A stretch of DNA of 32,538 nt, from contig JAQWIO010000052.1 of assembly GCA_029248845.1 (NCBI GenBank), positions 1 through 32,538 of the forward strand, written 5' to 3'. The notes under the pieces are model-generated. The model was not told the DNA's origin. It saw nothing but the letters and a program-made list of their open reading frames with translations, and did not search any database. The number at the start of each line of letters is the position of its first letter. Position 1 is the stretch's first letter. This document shows positions 25,092 to 32,538 of this stretch, in pieces. The stretch is from Polaribacter sp. (GTDB taxonomy: Bacteria > Bacteroidota > Bacteroidia > Flavobacteriales > Flavobacteriaceae). The position numbers and the translations under genes are program-made.

Positions 25092-26491
25092 TATAATATA
25101 TCCTTTAAAAAGTTAGCAAACTTAAAAACGAGTTCGTCATTATTTTTTGCAGCCGTAATTTGTAATCCTGTTTGAGTTCCTTGAGGAACCGTTAAGGTTG
25201 GCAATTGTCCTAAACTAAAACCAACAGTATACGCATCAGACAAATACATCGCTAAAGGCTCTTTTAAACTATCTCCAATTTGAGGAGGTGTATTAGGAGT
25301 TACTGGTGATATAATAATGTCAACTTCCTTGAAATCATTTTCAAAATTTTTGGCAATTTGATCTCTTAAATTTAATCCTTTTAAATAAATTTCATCAGAA
25401 AAACCTTGAGATAACACTTGATTTCCACCAACAATTCTTCGTTTGGTTTCTTCAGAAAAATTTTCTGAACGTGTTATTGAATAAGTATCTTTTAAGGTCT
25501 CTCCCTCAATTCTATTTCCATAATTGGTTCCATCTAGCCTTGATAGATTTGAAGCAGTTTCTGCCATTGCTAGCGTATAATAAGTAGACACTAAAGAATC
25601 AGGTTCAAAAAAGTTAAGCGCTTTTACCTGCATTCCTTTTGCCTTTACTTTTTCAATTGAAGCATAAAAATCTAATTTTATTTGTGGATCAATAGCGTCA
25701 GTTTCTGTGAAGTTTTTAAAATATCCAACAGTTTTTATCTCATCAACATTATCTATTGCTTCTTTTGAAATTTTTTCAGAATGATATGTGGTTTGATCTT
25801 TTATATCTTTTCCACTGATCTCATTTAATACGATTCTAATATCTTCTATCGATTTCGCAATAGGGCCCACACAATCTGTTGATGAAGCATATGCCATTAA
25901 TCCAAAACGTGAAATTCTTCCATAAGTCGGTTTAAAACCATATACTTTATTATACCCTGCTGGTTGCCGAATAGACCCCCCTGTATCTCCACCTATTGAA
26001 AAAACAGTCAGATCTTTAGCTACATTTACAGCAGAACCTCCACTAGAACCTCCACCCACTAAATCCGGATTTATAGCATTTTTTACAGCCCCAAAAATGG
26101 TATTTTCTGAAGAAGATCCGTGACCAAAGCTATCACAATTTTCTTTCACTAGAGGAATCGCACCAGCATCCAACAATTTTTGAATTGCAGTTGCTGTATA
26201 AGGTGATCTATACCTCTTAAGGAAATTTGAACTTGCTGTAGTATACGTTCCTTGTAGCATATATACATCTTTAATACCAAAAGGAATTCCCTCTAACAAA
26301 CCTATTTTTTCACCACAATCTATTTTGGCATCTACCTTTTTAGCAAGTTCTAAAGCTATTTCCTCCAATAGTGAATTCGCTGTTGCGTGAGTATTGGATT
26401 TCAATAAAATTAGTCGTTCTTGTACCAACTTTACACAAGTAACTTCTTTGCGCACTAATTGTTGATGAATTTTATGTATTTGTGACTCCAT
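25091..26491 (-). CDS. gatA: Asp-tRNA(Asn)/Glu-tRNA(Gln) amidotransferase subunit A
   Basis: This is a 466-residue amidase-signature enzyme that releases ammonia from glutamine or asparagine for the GatB kinase/transamidase site. The Ser-cisSer-Lys triad is readable: Lys74 in GIPFGIKDVY, Ser149 in GGGSSGGSA, Ser173 in GGDTGGSIRQPAGY; the 24-residue spacing of the two serines is standard. The sequence is somewhat divergent from common GatA (for example NAINPDLVGGG in place of NPW-type text) but has no broken motif. It starts 2 nt after the gatC stop and overlaps gatB::aspS by one base (TAATG). It is part of a three-gene operon under an Asn-codon attenuator. Confidence 0.95.
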   Translation of the reverse strand: MESQIHKIHQQLVRKEVTCVKLVQERLILLKSNTHATANSLLEEIALELAKKVDAKIDCGEKIGLLEGIPFGIKDVYMLQGTYTTASSNFLKRYRSPYTATAIQKLLDAGAIPLVKENCDSFGHGSSSENTIFGAVKNAINPDLVGGGSSGGSAVNVAKDLTVFSIGGDTGGSIRQPAGYNKVYGFKPTYGRISRFGLMAYASSTDCVGPIAKSIEDIRIVLNEISGKDIKDQTTYHSEKISKEAIDNVDEIKTVGYFKNFTETDAIDPQIKLDFYASIEKVKAKGMQVKALNFFEPDSLVSTYYTLAMAETASNLSRLDGTNYGNRIEGETLKDTYSITRSENFSEETKRRIVGGNQVLSQGFSDEIYLKGLNLRDQIAKNFENDFKEVDIIISPVTPNTPPQIGDSLKEPLAMYLSDAYTVGFSLGQLPTLTVPQGTQTGLQITAAKNNDELVFKFANFLKDIL

Positions 26492-26493
26492 AT

Positions 26494-26757
26494 CTATTCT
26501 TCTATTACCTTAGAAACCAATAAAAAACCATTTTTTTCTTTTGGAAAATTCTCTAAAATAAGTTGTTTTTCTATTTGAGAACTATCAAAAACAATATCGT
26601 CTCTTAAATCATCCAAAGACACTGCATTATGATGATGATTAAAAGAATTATTTGGGGTATTGGCCTTTTTAATTACTTCAAATAATGTGTTCACAGTTTC
26701 TGATGGCTGTGCTCCTTTAATACTAGACAATATGTCCACTGTCATAATTTTACTCAT
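26494..26757 (-). CDS. gatC: Amidotransferase subunit C (divergent GatC)
   Basis: GatC is the small strap subunit that holds GatA to GatB. The C-terminal half fits the family: LDDLRDDIVFDS, then LENFPKEKNGFLLVSKVIEE. The N-terminal half is divergent. The frame is open to ATG at 26808, but that start lies inside the attenuator stem and would translate the hairpin itself. I therefore choose ATG at 26757 (MSKIMTVDILSS), giving 87 residues, near the usual GatC length; ATG at 26745 is an alternative. Position directly before gatA supports the call. Expression depends on read-through of the hairpin at 26776-26805. Confidence 0.8.
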   Translation of the reverse strand: MSKIMTVDILSSIKGAQPSETVNTLFEVIKKANTPNNSFNHHHNAVSLDDLRDDIVFDSSQIEKQLILENFPKEKNGFLLVSKVIEE

Positions 26758-26775
26758 CTCTTTAATTTTAGATTT

Positions 26776-26805
26776 AAAAAAAAGCCTTCCAAAAATGGAA
26801 GGCTT
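26776..26805 (-). terminator. gat operon attenuator terminator
   Basis: A 10-bp perfect stem AAGCCTTCCA (minus strand, 26805-26796) / TGGAAGGCTT (26791-26782) has a 4-nt loop and is followed by an unbroken T run to 26776. It lies between the Asn-rich leader peptide and the gatC start, 18 nt before the chosen ATG. Confidence 0.93.
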
Positions 26806-26851
26806 CATATATTTCTAAACAACAACCCTCCTATCCTAATAAATTAGGATT
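26797..26851 (-). promoter_or_regulatory. gat leader: 1:2 hairpin and candidate antiterminator
   Basis: Segment 1 AUCCUAA (26851-26845, over the last Asn codons) pairs with segment 2 UUAGGAU (26840-26834, reaching the stop codon), loop 4 nt. Just after, GGAGGGUU (26832-26825) can pair with AGCCUUCC (26804-26797), 8 bp with two G-U pairs, which removes the 5' arm of the terminator. Past a 2x2 internal loop, AGGA (26838-26835) can add weak pairs with the U-rich terminator loop, and this part conflicts with the 1:2 hairpin. A ribosome stalled on Asn codons would block segment 1 and allow antitermination. The pairing is by eye, and weaker than in the trp leader. Confidence 0.75.
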
Positions 26852-26885
26852 ATTGAAATTACGATTGTTATTGATAATTACCATT
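26832..26885 (-). CDS. gat operon leader peptide, Asn rich (MVIINNNRNFNNPNLLG)
   Basis: This 17-codon frame ends in TAG and has seven Asn codons (positions 5, 6, 7, 9, 11, 12, 14). It lies between a strong promoter and an intrinsic terminator, upstream of genes whose product makes Asn-tRNA(Asn). This is the layout of an amino-acid-biosynthesis leader peptide with Asn as the sensed residue. AAT codons are favoured by AT-rich DNA, so composition alone is weaker evidence than Trp codons. The match to pathway, terminator and hairpin positions makes chance unlikely. The predicted 5' untranslated part is only about 13 nt. Confidence 0.83.
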
Positions 26886-26903
26886 ATTTTTTTTAATTTC
26901 TAC

Positions 26904-26931
26904 AAATATAGATAGAATAAACGGTACAAAA
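26904..26931 (-). promoter_or_regulatory. gat operon promoter
   Basis: On the minus strand TTTG (26931-26928), 16 nt, then TATATTTG (26911-26904), a perfect -7 element TAnnTTTG; the spacer is slightly short. Transcription would start about 10-15 nt before the leader ATG. Confidence 0.75.
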
Positions 26932-27321
26932 AGATCTTTTTTAAGATTTTATATAACCATTAAACTATCTGTAAAAAATACATGATAAATTATTGATCTA
27001 TTAAAATTAACTTGTAGAGAATTGAATTCATTAAAAAATTAATGATCCTAAAAATAATCGCAATAGACAATTTGTATACTTTGTAGTAAACCATTAGACT
27101 AAAACTAACCTTATTTCGACCAAAATGTTCGTTTTTAAAAACTCAAAACAACCTCTCTAACGCGCTTTTAAAATAATTATAATTTAAAAATAACTAAAAA
27201 GAGAAGACTCTTTGTTTTAAAGGCCTTTTTAAATGATTTAAAGCGGTTTTAAGAAATCAACAAATGTTCATAATTTTAGCGTAAAATCTCTAAAAAGCTT
27301 TTTAAAACTTTCTAAAAATCG
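26932..27321. other. AT-rich non-coding region between the divergent gat and gyrB genes
   Basis: About 390 nt without a coding frame. From 27130 to 27304 it holds about eight copies of a short TTTTAAA-type motif. It also holds a small hairpin (AAAGAG/CTCTTT, 27198-27213) and a 14-bp palindrome TAAAAAGCTTTTTA (27291-27304) next to the gyrB -7 box. A regulatory or curved-DNA role is possible; nothing specific is recognised. Confidence 0.5.
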
Positions 27322-27329
27322 TAAATTTG
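27322..27329 (+). promoter_or_regulatory. Probable gyrB promoter -7 box
   Basis: TAAATTTG matches TAnnTTTG perfectly, 62 nt before the gyrB ATG. No TTG lies at the -33 position; a 14-bp palindrome occupies that region instead. Confidence 0.6.
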
Positions 27330-27391
27330 AGAGGTATAATTCAGTTAATTAAGACGCGTTTTATTAACTAAAAAAACAATTCACTTTTACA

Positions 27392-29329
27392 ATGAGCGAA
27401 GAAAACAAAAACAATTATGATGCCTCCAGTATTCAGGCATTAGAAGGAATGGAACATGTTAGAATGCGTCCATCAATGTATATTGGAGATGTTGGTGTAC
27501 GTGGTTTACACCATCTAGTATATGAAGTTGTAGACAACTCAATTGATGAAGCAATGGGTGGCCATTGTGATACTATTGATGTTGTTATTAATGAAGATAA
27601 CTCAATTACAACTAAAGATAATGGTCGTGGAATTCCTATTGGAATTCACAAAAAAGAAGGTGTTTCTGCACTGCAAGTTGTAATGACCAAAATTGGTGCT
27701 GGTGGAAAATTCGACAAAGATTCTTATAAAGTTTCAGGCGGATTACACGGAGTTGGTGTGAGTTGTGTGAATGCATTATCTGAGCATTTAACTGCGACTG
27801 TTCACAAGGAAGGGAAAGTATGGCAACAAGAGTATTCTAAAGGAAAAACTTTATATCCAGTAAAAACGATTGGAGAAACTGATTTTACAGGTACTATTGT
27901 TACTTTTTTACCAGACAAATCAATTTTTGCACAAACTACAGAGTATAATTACGAAACGTTGGCAACTCGTATGCGTGAATTAGCTTACCTGAATAAAGGT
28001 ATTACCATTACTTTAACTGATCAAAGAAATACTGATGATGAAGGAAATTTTACAACAGAAACTTTTCATAGTAATGAAGGGTTACCAGAATTTGTTAAAT
28101 ACCTTGATTCTACTCGTGAGCAACTAACAGCGAATGTAATTTCTATAGAAGGTGAGAAAAATGGAATTCCTGTTGAAGTAGCCATGGTATACAATACCTC
28201 TTATTCAGAAAATTTACATTCATACGTAAATAACATCAACACGCACGAAGGAGGAACACATTTATCTGGATTTAGAAGAGGTTTAACGCATACTCTAAAA
28301 AAATATGCTGATGAATCTGGATTGCTTAAGAATGTTAAATTCGAAATTGCAGGTGATGACTTTAGAGAAGGTTTGACAGCCATTATTTCTGTTAAAGTTG
28401 CCGAGCCTCAATTTGAAGGACAAACAAAAACAAAATTGGGAAATAGAGAAATATCCTCTGCAGTATCTCAAGCAGTTTCTGAAATGTTAACTGACTACCT
28501 GGAAGAAAATCCTAATGACGCTAAAACCATTGTGCAAAAAGTAATATTAGCAGCCACAGCAAGACATGCTGCACGTAAAGCTCGTGAAATGGTTCAGCGT
28601 AAGACTGTAATGTCGATTGGCGGCTTACCTGGAAAACTATCTGATTGTTCAGAAACTGATCCAGCACAATGTGAAATTTTCTTGGTTGAGGGAGATTCTG
28701 CTGGTGGAACTGCAAAACAGGGTAGAGATCGTAATTTTCAGGCAATTCTTCCGCTTAGAGGAAAGATTTTGAATGTTGAAAAAGCAATGCAACATAAAGT
28801 TTTTGAAAATGAAGAAATCAAAAATATGTTTACTGCCCTGGGAATTTCTATTGGAACTGAAGAAGATCCAAGAGCTTTAAATCTATCAAAAGTACGTTAC
28901 CATAAAGTTGTTATCATGTGTGATGCAGATGTAGATGGTTCTCACATTGCTACATTAATACTAACCTTCTTCTTCAGATACATGAGAGAAATGGTTGAAC
29001 AAGGATATATTTATATTGCAACGCCACCTCTATATTTAGTTAAAAAAGGACAAAAAAGAGAGTACGCATGGGATGATGATCAGCGAGATTTAATTGCTCA
29101 AAAAATGGGTGGTGCTGTTAACATCCAAAGATACAAGGGTCTTGGAGAGATGAACGCAGAACAATTATGGGACACCACAATGAACCCAGAATTTAGAACT
29201 TTACGTAAAGTTGTAATTGATAATGCAACTGAGGCTGATAGAGTTTTCTCCATGTTAATGGGAGATGAAGTACCTCCGAGAAGAGATTTTATTGAACGTA
29301 ATGCTAAATATGCTAATATTGATGCTTAA
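27392..29329 (+). CDS. gyrB: DNA gyrase subunit B
   Basis: This 645-residue ATPase subunit of gyrase (A2B2) introduces negative supercoils. The GHKL ATPase part shows EGMEHVRMRPSMYIGD, VVDNSIDEAMGG, DNGRGIP and SGGLHGVGVSCVNALS. The TOPRIM part shows EIFLVEGDSAGGTAKQGRDR, LPLRGKILNVEKA and the metal-binding VIMCDADVDGSHI. The C-terminal tail is QRYKGLGEMNAEQLWDTTMNP. The length is the short GyrB type without the enteric insert. QRYKGLGEMN favours GyrB over ParE. It is probably transcribed from the box at 27322; the next gene starts 74 nt downstream and may be in the same transcript. Confidence 0.97.
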   Translation: MSEENKNNYDASSIQALEGMEHVRMRPSMYIGDVGVRGLHHLVYEVVDNSIDEAMGGHCDTIDVVINEDNSITTKDNGRGIPIGIHKKEGVSALQVVMTKIGAGGKFDKDSYKVSGGLHGVGVSCVNALSEHLTATVHKEGKVWQQEYSKGKTLYPVKTIGETDFTGTIVTFLPDKSIFAQTTEYNYETLATRMRELAYLNKGITITLTDQRNTDDEGNFTTETFHSNEGLPEFVKYLDSTREQLTANVISIEGEKNGIPVEVAMVYNTSYSENLHSYVNNINTHEGGTHLSGFRRGLTHTLKKYADESGLLKNVKFEIAGDDFREGLTAIISVKVAEPQFEGQTKTKLGNREISSAVSQAVSEMLTDYLEENPNDAKTIVQKVILAATARHAARKAREMVQRKTVMSIGGLPGKLSDCSETDPAQCEIFLVEGDSAGGTAKQGRDRNFQAILPLRGKILNVEKAMQHKVFENEEIKNMFTALGISIGTEEDPRALNLSKVRYHKVVIMCDADVDGSHIATLILTFFFRYMREMVEQGYIYIATPPLYLVKKGQKREYAWDDDQRDLIAQKMGGAVNIQRYKGLGEMNAEQLWDTTMNPEFRTLRKVVIDNATEADRVFSMLMGDEVPPRRDFIERNAKYANIDA

Positions 29330-29403
29330 GTAAACATTAATATAATTTTATTTTCATATTTGACTCAAACTTTAAACAAATATTAACCCAAACTCAATTA
29401 AAA

Positions 29404-30435
29404 ATGAAGAAGATTACAACACTATTAGTATTACTTACTTTAAGTTTTAACTCAAAAGCTCAAGATGGTTTTGAAGCCATTCTTTTAACTGATCCTTCTG
29501 ATTCTAAGAAATTAATGGAAGCATATTTTGCTCCTGGAATGGAAGGATTTATTAATGCCATGAATAATGGATGGTATCATACAGCAAAAGTTCATAAACC
29601 TTTTGGTTTTGATTTAGCTATTGGATTAAGTGGTGCATCAATTCCATCAAGTAAAGAAACTTTTAACATAGCCGCTTTAGGACTTACTTCTGTTTCTTCA
29701 ACATCAACAACTGCTTCTACTTTTGCAGGTCCAAATACAACTACTCAAATGACGGTTAACACAACAATTAACGGTCAGAGTGCAAGTGCTACATTTGCCT
29801 CACCAGGTGGAGTTTTGGAAGATTTACCTGCCAAAGCAGTTCCGGGGCCAATTGTTCAACTTAGTGTTGGATTACCATGGAAAATGGAAGGTATGCTAAG
29901 AATGGTACCTAAAACTAATATAGGTGATGATGATGGCTCAATAAAAATGCTAGGCTTAGGTATTAAAAAAGAAATTACTAGCTGGTTTGGACCAATGGAA
30001 AAAACACCTTTACATGTTTCTCTTTTAGCTGCTTATACTTCAATGAATGTAGACTATGGTATTGCAGACCAAAATTCTGGTGAAATCCAAGTTCAAAATG
30101 CAATTACAGAGTTTAGTTTAAAAGCTTTTACAATGCAAGCTATTGCTTCTTTAAACTTTCCAATCATAAATCTTTATGGCGGTATTGGATACAATAGTGG
30201 TAGTTCTACTTTTAATATGGAAGGTACTTATACCGGGGTATACCAAACAGGTATCCCAACTCAACCTACAGTAACTCAATCTCTAAATCCACCAACTGAT
30301 TTAGAGTTTAATTCGAGCGGATTTACAACTACTTTAGGAACAAGATTAAGTCTTGGTTTCTTTAAAATTTTTGGTAGTTATGCATTTCAAGAATACAATA
30401 CTTTTTCAGCAGGTATTGCTATTAGTATCAGATAA
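29404..30435 (+). CDS. DUF6588-like outer-membrane protein
   Basis: This 343-residue protein has a signal peptide (MKKITTLLVLLTLSFNSKAQ). The mature part is rich in short beta strands separated by Gly/Ser/Thr loops and ends in an amphipathic strand (FGSYAFQEYNTFSAGIAISI), as in an outer-membrane barrel. A Thr/Ser-rich, low-complexity segment (about 95-140) probably forms an extracellular loop. The N-terminus (DGFEAILLTDPSDSKKLMEAYFAPGMEGF ends in NNGWYHTAKVHKPFGFD) resembles flavobacterial proteins annotated DUF6588; this is from memory. No function is known. It lies between gyrB and a strong terminator. Confidence 0.78.
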   Translation: MKKITTLLVLLTLSFNSKAQDGFEAILLTDPSDSKKLMEAYFAPGMEGFINAMNNGWYHTAKVHKPFGFDLAIGLSGASIPSSKETFNIAALGLTSVSSTSTTASTFAGPNTTTQMTVNTTINGQSASATFASPGGVLEDLPAKAVPGPIVQLSVGLPWKMEGMLRMVPKTNIGDDDGSIKMLGLGIKKEITSWFGPMEKTPLHVSLLAAYTSMNVDYGIADQNSGEIQVQNAITEFSLKAFTMQAIASLNFPIINLYGGIGYNSGSSTFNMEGTYTGVYQTGIPTQPTVTQSLNPPTDLEFNSSGFTTTLGTRLSLGFFKIFGSYAFQEYNTFSAGIAISIR

Positions 30436-30458
30436 TAAAGTTATGAAATTTTAACAAA

Positions 30459-30488
30459 AAAAGACATCTCGTTGAGATGTCTTTTTTT
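30459..30488 (+). terminator. Intrinsic terminator after the DUF6588-like gene
   Basis: A 12-bp stem AAAAGACATCTC (30459-30470) / GAGATGTCTTTT (30474-30485), with a 3-nt loop, is followed by a T run. It lies 24 nt past the stop codon and insulates gyrB/DUF6588 from mdh. Confidence 0.93.
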
Positions 30489-30524
30489 TATGATATATAT
30501 GATATTAAAATATTTTATAAATCG

Positions 30525-30532
30525 TATTTTTG
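30525..30532 (+). promoter_or_regulatory. Promoter -7 box of mdh
   Basis: TATTTTTG matches TAnnTTTG perfectly, 42 nt before the mdh ATG and just after a terminator. No clear -33 TTG is visible. Confidence 0.6.
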
Positions 30533-30574
30533 CGGAAGAATTTTATCATAAAAACTTAAAAAAAATAAATCATT

Positions 30575-31501
30575 ATGAAAGTTACAGTAGTAGGTGCTGG
30601 TGCAGTTGGTGCAAGTTGTGCAGAATATATTGCGATTAAAGACTTCGCTTCAGAAGTTGTTTTATTAGACATTAAAGAAGGCTATGCTGAAGGAAAAGCA
30701 ATGGACTTAATGCAAACCGCTTCTTTAAATGGATTTGATACTAAAATTACTGGAAGTACAAATGATTATGCAAAAACAGCCAATTCAAATATTTGTGTGA
30801 TCACTTCAGGAATTCCACGTAAACCAGGAATGACACGTGAAGAATTAATTGGTATAAACGCAGGAATTGTAAAAACAGTTTCTTATAATTTAATTGCACA
30901 TTCTCCAAATACGATTATCATCGTAGTTTCCAACCCAATGGATACGATGACTTATTTAGTTCATAAAACTACAGGTTTACCCAAAAATAGAATTATTGGA
31001 ATGGGTGGCGCTTTAGATTCTGCACGTTTTAAATACAGATTGGCAGAGGCTTTAGAAGCTCCTATTTCTGATGTTGATGGAATGGTGATTGGCGGTCACT
31101 CTGACAAAGGAATGGTTCCTTTAACAAGATTAGCAACACGAAACTCAGTACCCGTTTCAGAATTTATTTCTCAAGAAAGATTAGAACAAGTTTTACAAGA
31201 CACCAAAGTTGGTGGCGCAACATTAACTGGTTTACTTGGAACCTCTGCATGGTATGCTCCAGGAGCGGCAGTTAGCGGACTCGTTCAAGCAATCGCTTGT
31301 GATCAAAAAAAGATCTATCCCTGCGCTGTTTTATTAGAGGGTGAATATGGTTTAAATGATTTGTGTATTGGAGTTCCCGTTGTTTTAGGTAAAAACGGAA
31401 TTGAAAACATTGTAGAAATCAATTTAAATGATGCAGAAAAAGCACATATGCAAGAATCTGCTGCTGGAGTTTCTAAAACGAATGGATTGTTAGAATTATA
31501 A
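30575..31501 (+). CDS. mdh: Malate dehydrogenase (NAD+)
   Basis: This 308-residue enzyme of the LDH-like MDH group interconverts malate and oxaloacetate in the TCA cycle. The NAD-binding loop is VVGAGAVGASCAEY, with the acidic residue in VVLLDIKEG selecting NAD+ over NADP+. Substrate and catalytic residues are readable: Arg82 and Arg88 in PRKPGMTRE (the Arg at the discriminating loop marks MDH, not LDH), Asn120 in VVSNPMD, Asp148 and Arg151 in GGALDSARF, and His175 in GGHSDKGMVP. It is flanked by terminators on both sides, so it is monocistronic. Confidence 0.97.
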   Translation: MKVTVVGAGAVGASCAEYIAIKDFASEVVLLDIKEGYAEGKAMDLMQTASLNGFDTKITGSTNDYAKTANSNICVITSGIPRKPGMTREELIGINAGIVKTVSYNLIAHSPNTIIIVVSNPMDTMTYLVHKTTGLPKNRIIGMGGALDSARFKYRLAEALEAPISDVDGMVIGGHSDKGMVPLTRLATRNSVPVSEFISQERLEQVLQDTKVGGATLTGLLGTSAWYAPGAAVSGLVQAIACDQKKIYPCAVLLEGEYGLNDLCIGVPVVLGKNGIENIVEINLNDAEKAHMQESAAGVSKTNGLLEL

Positions 31502-31540
31502 ATATAGTTTCAGTTACTATCAGTAATTATTAGAATATAA

Positions 31541-31567
31541 AAACCAGCCAAATGGCTGGTTTTTTTC
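31541..31567 (+). terminator. Intrinsic terminator after mdh
   Basis: A 9-bp stem AAACCAGCC (31541-31549) / GGCTGGTTT (31554-31562), with a 4-nt loop and a T run to 31566, lies 40 nt past the mdh stop. Confidence 0.93.
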
Positions 31568-31842
31568 TTAAATCTTATTTGCATACAAAATTGTAGCTTA
31601 TACACTATATTTTTTTATTAGAATTATAAGACTATTGTTACTATATGTAACTATTTTAATATCGAGAAGTATCTAACTTGTGACTTTTTTTTTATTAAAA
31701 TAGAGATATGATATTTACAATCTAAGACTCATTATTTCAACAAATTCGCCAATAAAATAGAATCAATTTCAAGAATTGATAAAATATGTAATTTTAGAAG
31801 TAAAAAAAAGACCCAAACACAATCACAAATATGATAAAATAA
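31568..31842. other. Non-coding stretch before the secDF promoter
   Basis: About 275 nt (about 345 nt up to the secDF ATG) show no coding frame and no RNA gene that I recognise. It contains a small palindrome GTTAC-N5-GTAAC at 31637-31651, which could be an operator but may be chance. Confidence 0.5.
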
Positions 31843-31873
31843 TTGTTTAGGCTACTTTGAAATACTATATTTG
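31843..31873 (+). promoter_or_regulatory. secDF promoter
   Basis: TTG (31843-31845), 20 nt spacer, TATATTTG (31866-31873) fits the Bacteroidota promoter consensus well, 40 nt before the ATG. Confidence 0.8.
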
Positions 31874-31912
31874 CTCGTTTTAAATTAAAGAAGTCGTCAT
31901 AAATCAAAGAAC

Positions 31913-32538
31913 ATGCAAAACAAAGGACTTATTAAATTATTCGCAATCCTTTTTGGATTGGTGAGTTTGTATCAATTATCATTTACATTTTTAGCAAATA
32001 AAGTTGAAGATGATGCCAAAAATTATGCTCAAAATAAAGGAACTGATTCTGATGCAAGACAAAAAGCAGCTTTTGAAAGAAAGTATTTAGATAGTGTTGC
32101 CAATAAAGATATTCTCGATTTAGGTATATCAAAATACAGCTACAATGACGTGAAAGACAAGGAGATGAATCTTGGTCTGGACCTAAAAGGTGGTATCAAT
32201 GCTATTTTACAAGTGTCTGTAAAAGAAGTATTAAAAAGTTTATCTAACGATTCTAAAAATATTGTTTTCAACCAAGCATTAAATGCAGCTGCAGAAGCTC
32301 AGAAAAATGACAATGCAAATTATTTAGATTTGTTTTTTGAGGAATTCGAAAAAATTGCAGGTGACACTAAACTAAGTGATCCTTCTATTTTTGGAACAAA
32401 AGCGCTAAGTGAAAAAATCTCTTTTAATGAAGAAAATAGTACTGTTAAAGAAACGCTTCAAAAAGAAATCAACAGCTCTATTGGTACTGCTTTTGAAGTA
32501 TTAAGAAGTAGAATTGATAAGTTCGGTGTAACACAACC
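31913..32538 (+). CDS. secDF: Protein translocase SecDF, N-terminal part (cut by window end)
   Basis: ATG at 31913 opens a frame that runs off the window after 208 codons. It begins with a basic residue and a first membrane segment (LIKLFAILFGLVSLYQLSF). The periplasmic part follows with the conserved D1 motif LGLDLKGGINAILQVS, a helical insert, and VLRSRIDKFGVTQP, matching the SecD P1-domain motif RIDxFGV. SecD and SecF use the proton gradient to help complete protein export through SecYEG. Bacteroidota usually encode SecD and SecF as one chain of about 1000 residues, so the fusion is expected but cannot be seen here. The upstream promoter is clear. Confidence 0.93.
   Translation, partial: MQNKGLIKLFAILFGLVSLYQLSFTFLANKVEDDAKNYAQNKGTDSDARQKAAFERKYLDSVANKDILDLGISKYSYNDVKDKEMNLGLDLKGGINAILQVSVKEVLKSLSNDSKNIVFNQALNAAAEAQKNDNANYLDLFFEEFEKIAGDTKLSDPSIFGTKALSEKISFNEENSTVKETLQKEINSSIGTAFEVLRSRIDKFGVTQ

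Noticed and set aside
26776..26931. T-box or other tRNA/metabolite riboswitch upstream of the gat genes
   Set aside because: The leader is too short for a T-box, no T-box consensus is seen, and the short Asn-rich frame explains the terminator better.
27041..27085. A 14-codon plus-strand frame upstream of gyrB as a possible leader peptide
   Set aside because: It shows no enrichment for one amino acid and has no terminator between it and gyrB, so nothing suggests attenuation.
26932..27391. Replication origin beside gyrB
   Set aside because: No dnaA, dnaN or recF is adjacent and no cluster of DnaA boxes was seen; AT-richness alone is not enough.
31637..31651. Palindrome GTTAC-N5-GTAAC as an operator
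   Set aside because: It is a 5-bp arm in AT-rich DNA, far from both the mdh end and the secDF promoter; chance is a sufficient explanation.

Overview
The window is about 32.5 kb of AT-rich chromosome from a marine-type Flavobacteriaceae (Bacteroidota), close in character to Polaribacter or Tenacibaculum. The reasons are: a C-terminal type IX secretion (T9SS) sorting domain, promoters of the Bacteroidota form TTG/TTTG-N(16-20)-TAnnTTTG, almost no Shine-Dalgarno sequences, a fused SecDF, and typical flavobacterial neighbours (FtsE, TPR protein plus outer-membrane barrel, gyrB - DUF6588-like - mdh - secDF). No rRNA, tRNA, CRISPR array or insertion sequence was seen.

Region 1 (1-6.1 kb) is accessory and partly decayed. 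It holds a secreted CotH-kinase/lamin-tail/T9SS protein, a frameshifted secreted NTF2-like gene, a secreted glutathione peroxidase, a 57-residue gene missed by a length cut-off, a relic of a T9SS cargo gene reduced to its signal peptide and sorting domain, and an NTF2-like lipoprotein. Region 2 (6.1-15 kb) is envelope related. It holds a 2OG-Fe(II) oxygenase, a GT4 glycosyltransferase, a truncated and frameshifted second copy of the oxygenase, a GT2 glycosyltransferase translationally coupled to ftsE, and a periplasmic TPR protein coupled to an outer-membrane beta-barrel.

Region 3 (15.1-26.9 kb, minus strand) is the most interesting part. A complete trpEGDCFBA operon lies directly downstream of a gatC-gatA-gatB::aspS operon. 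GatB and a full-length aspartyl-tRNA synthetase are one 1110-residue polypeptide, and its anticodon-binding domain carries the His associated with non-discriminating AspRS. The operon can therefore plausibly make Asn-tRNA(Asn), that is, asparagine, by the tRNA-dependent route. Each operon is preceded by a ribosome-mediated attenuator that can be read base by base: promoter, short leader peptide rich in the matching amino acid, competing hairpins, and an intrinsic terminator. The trp leader peptide is MMDNNTNNTWWWSSLI (three tandem Trp codons). The gat leader peptide is MVIINNNRNFNNPNLLG (7 Asn in 17 residues). The Asn-responsive attenuator of a GatCAB-AspRS operon is the best candidate here for an undescribed system. 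No terminator separates the two operons, so the trp attenuator is also the first terminator that gat read-through transcripts meet.

Region 4 (26.9-32.5 kb, plus strand) is housekeeping: gyrB after a 460-nt AT-rich non-coding stretch, a DUF6588-like outer-membrane protein, malate dehydrogenase, and the 5' part of secDF, cut by the window end. The first 208 nt of the window hold no gene that I can see.
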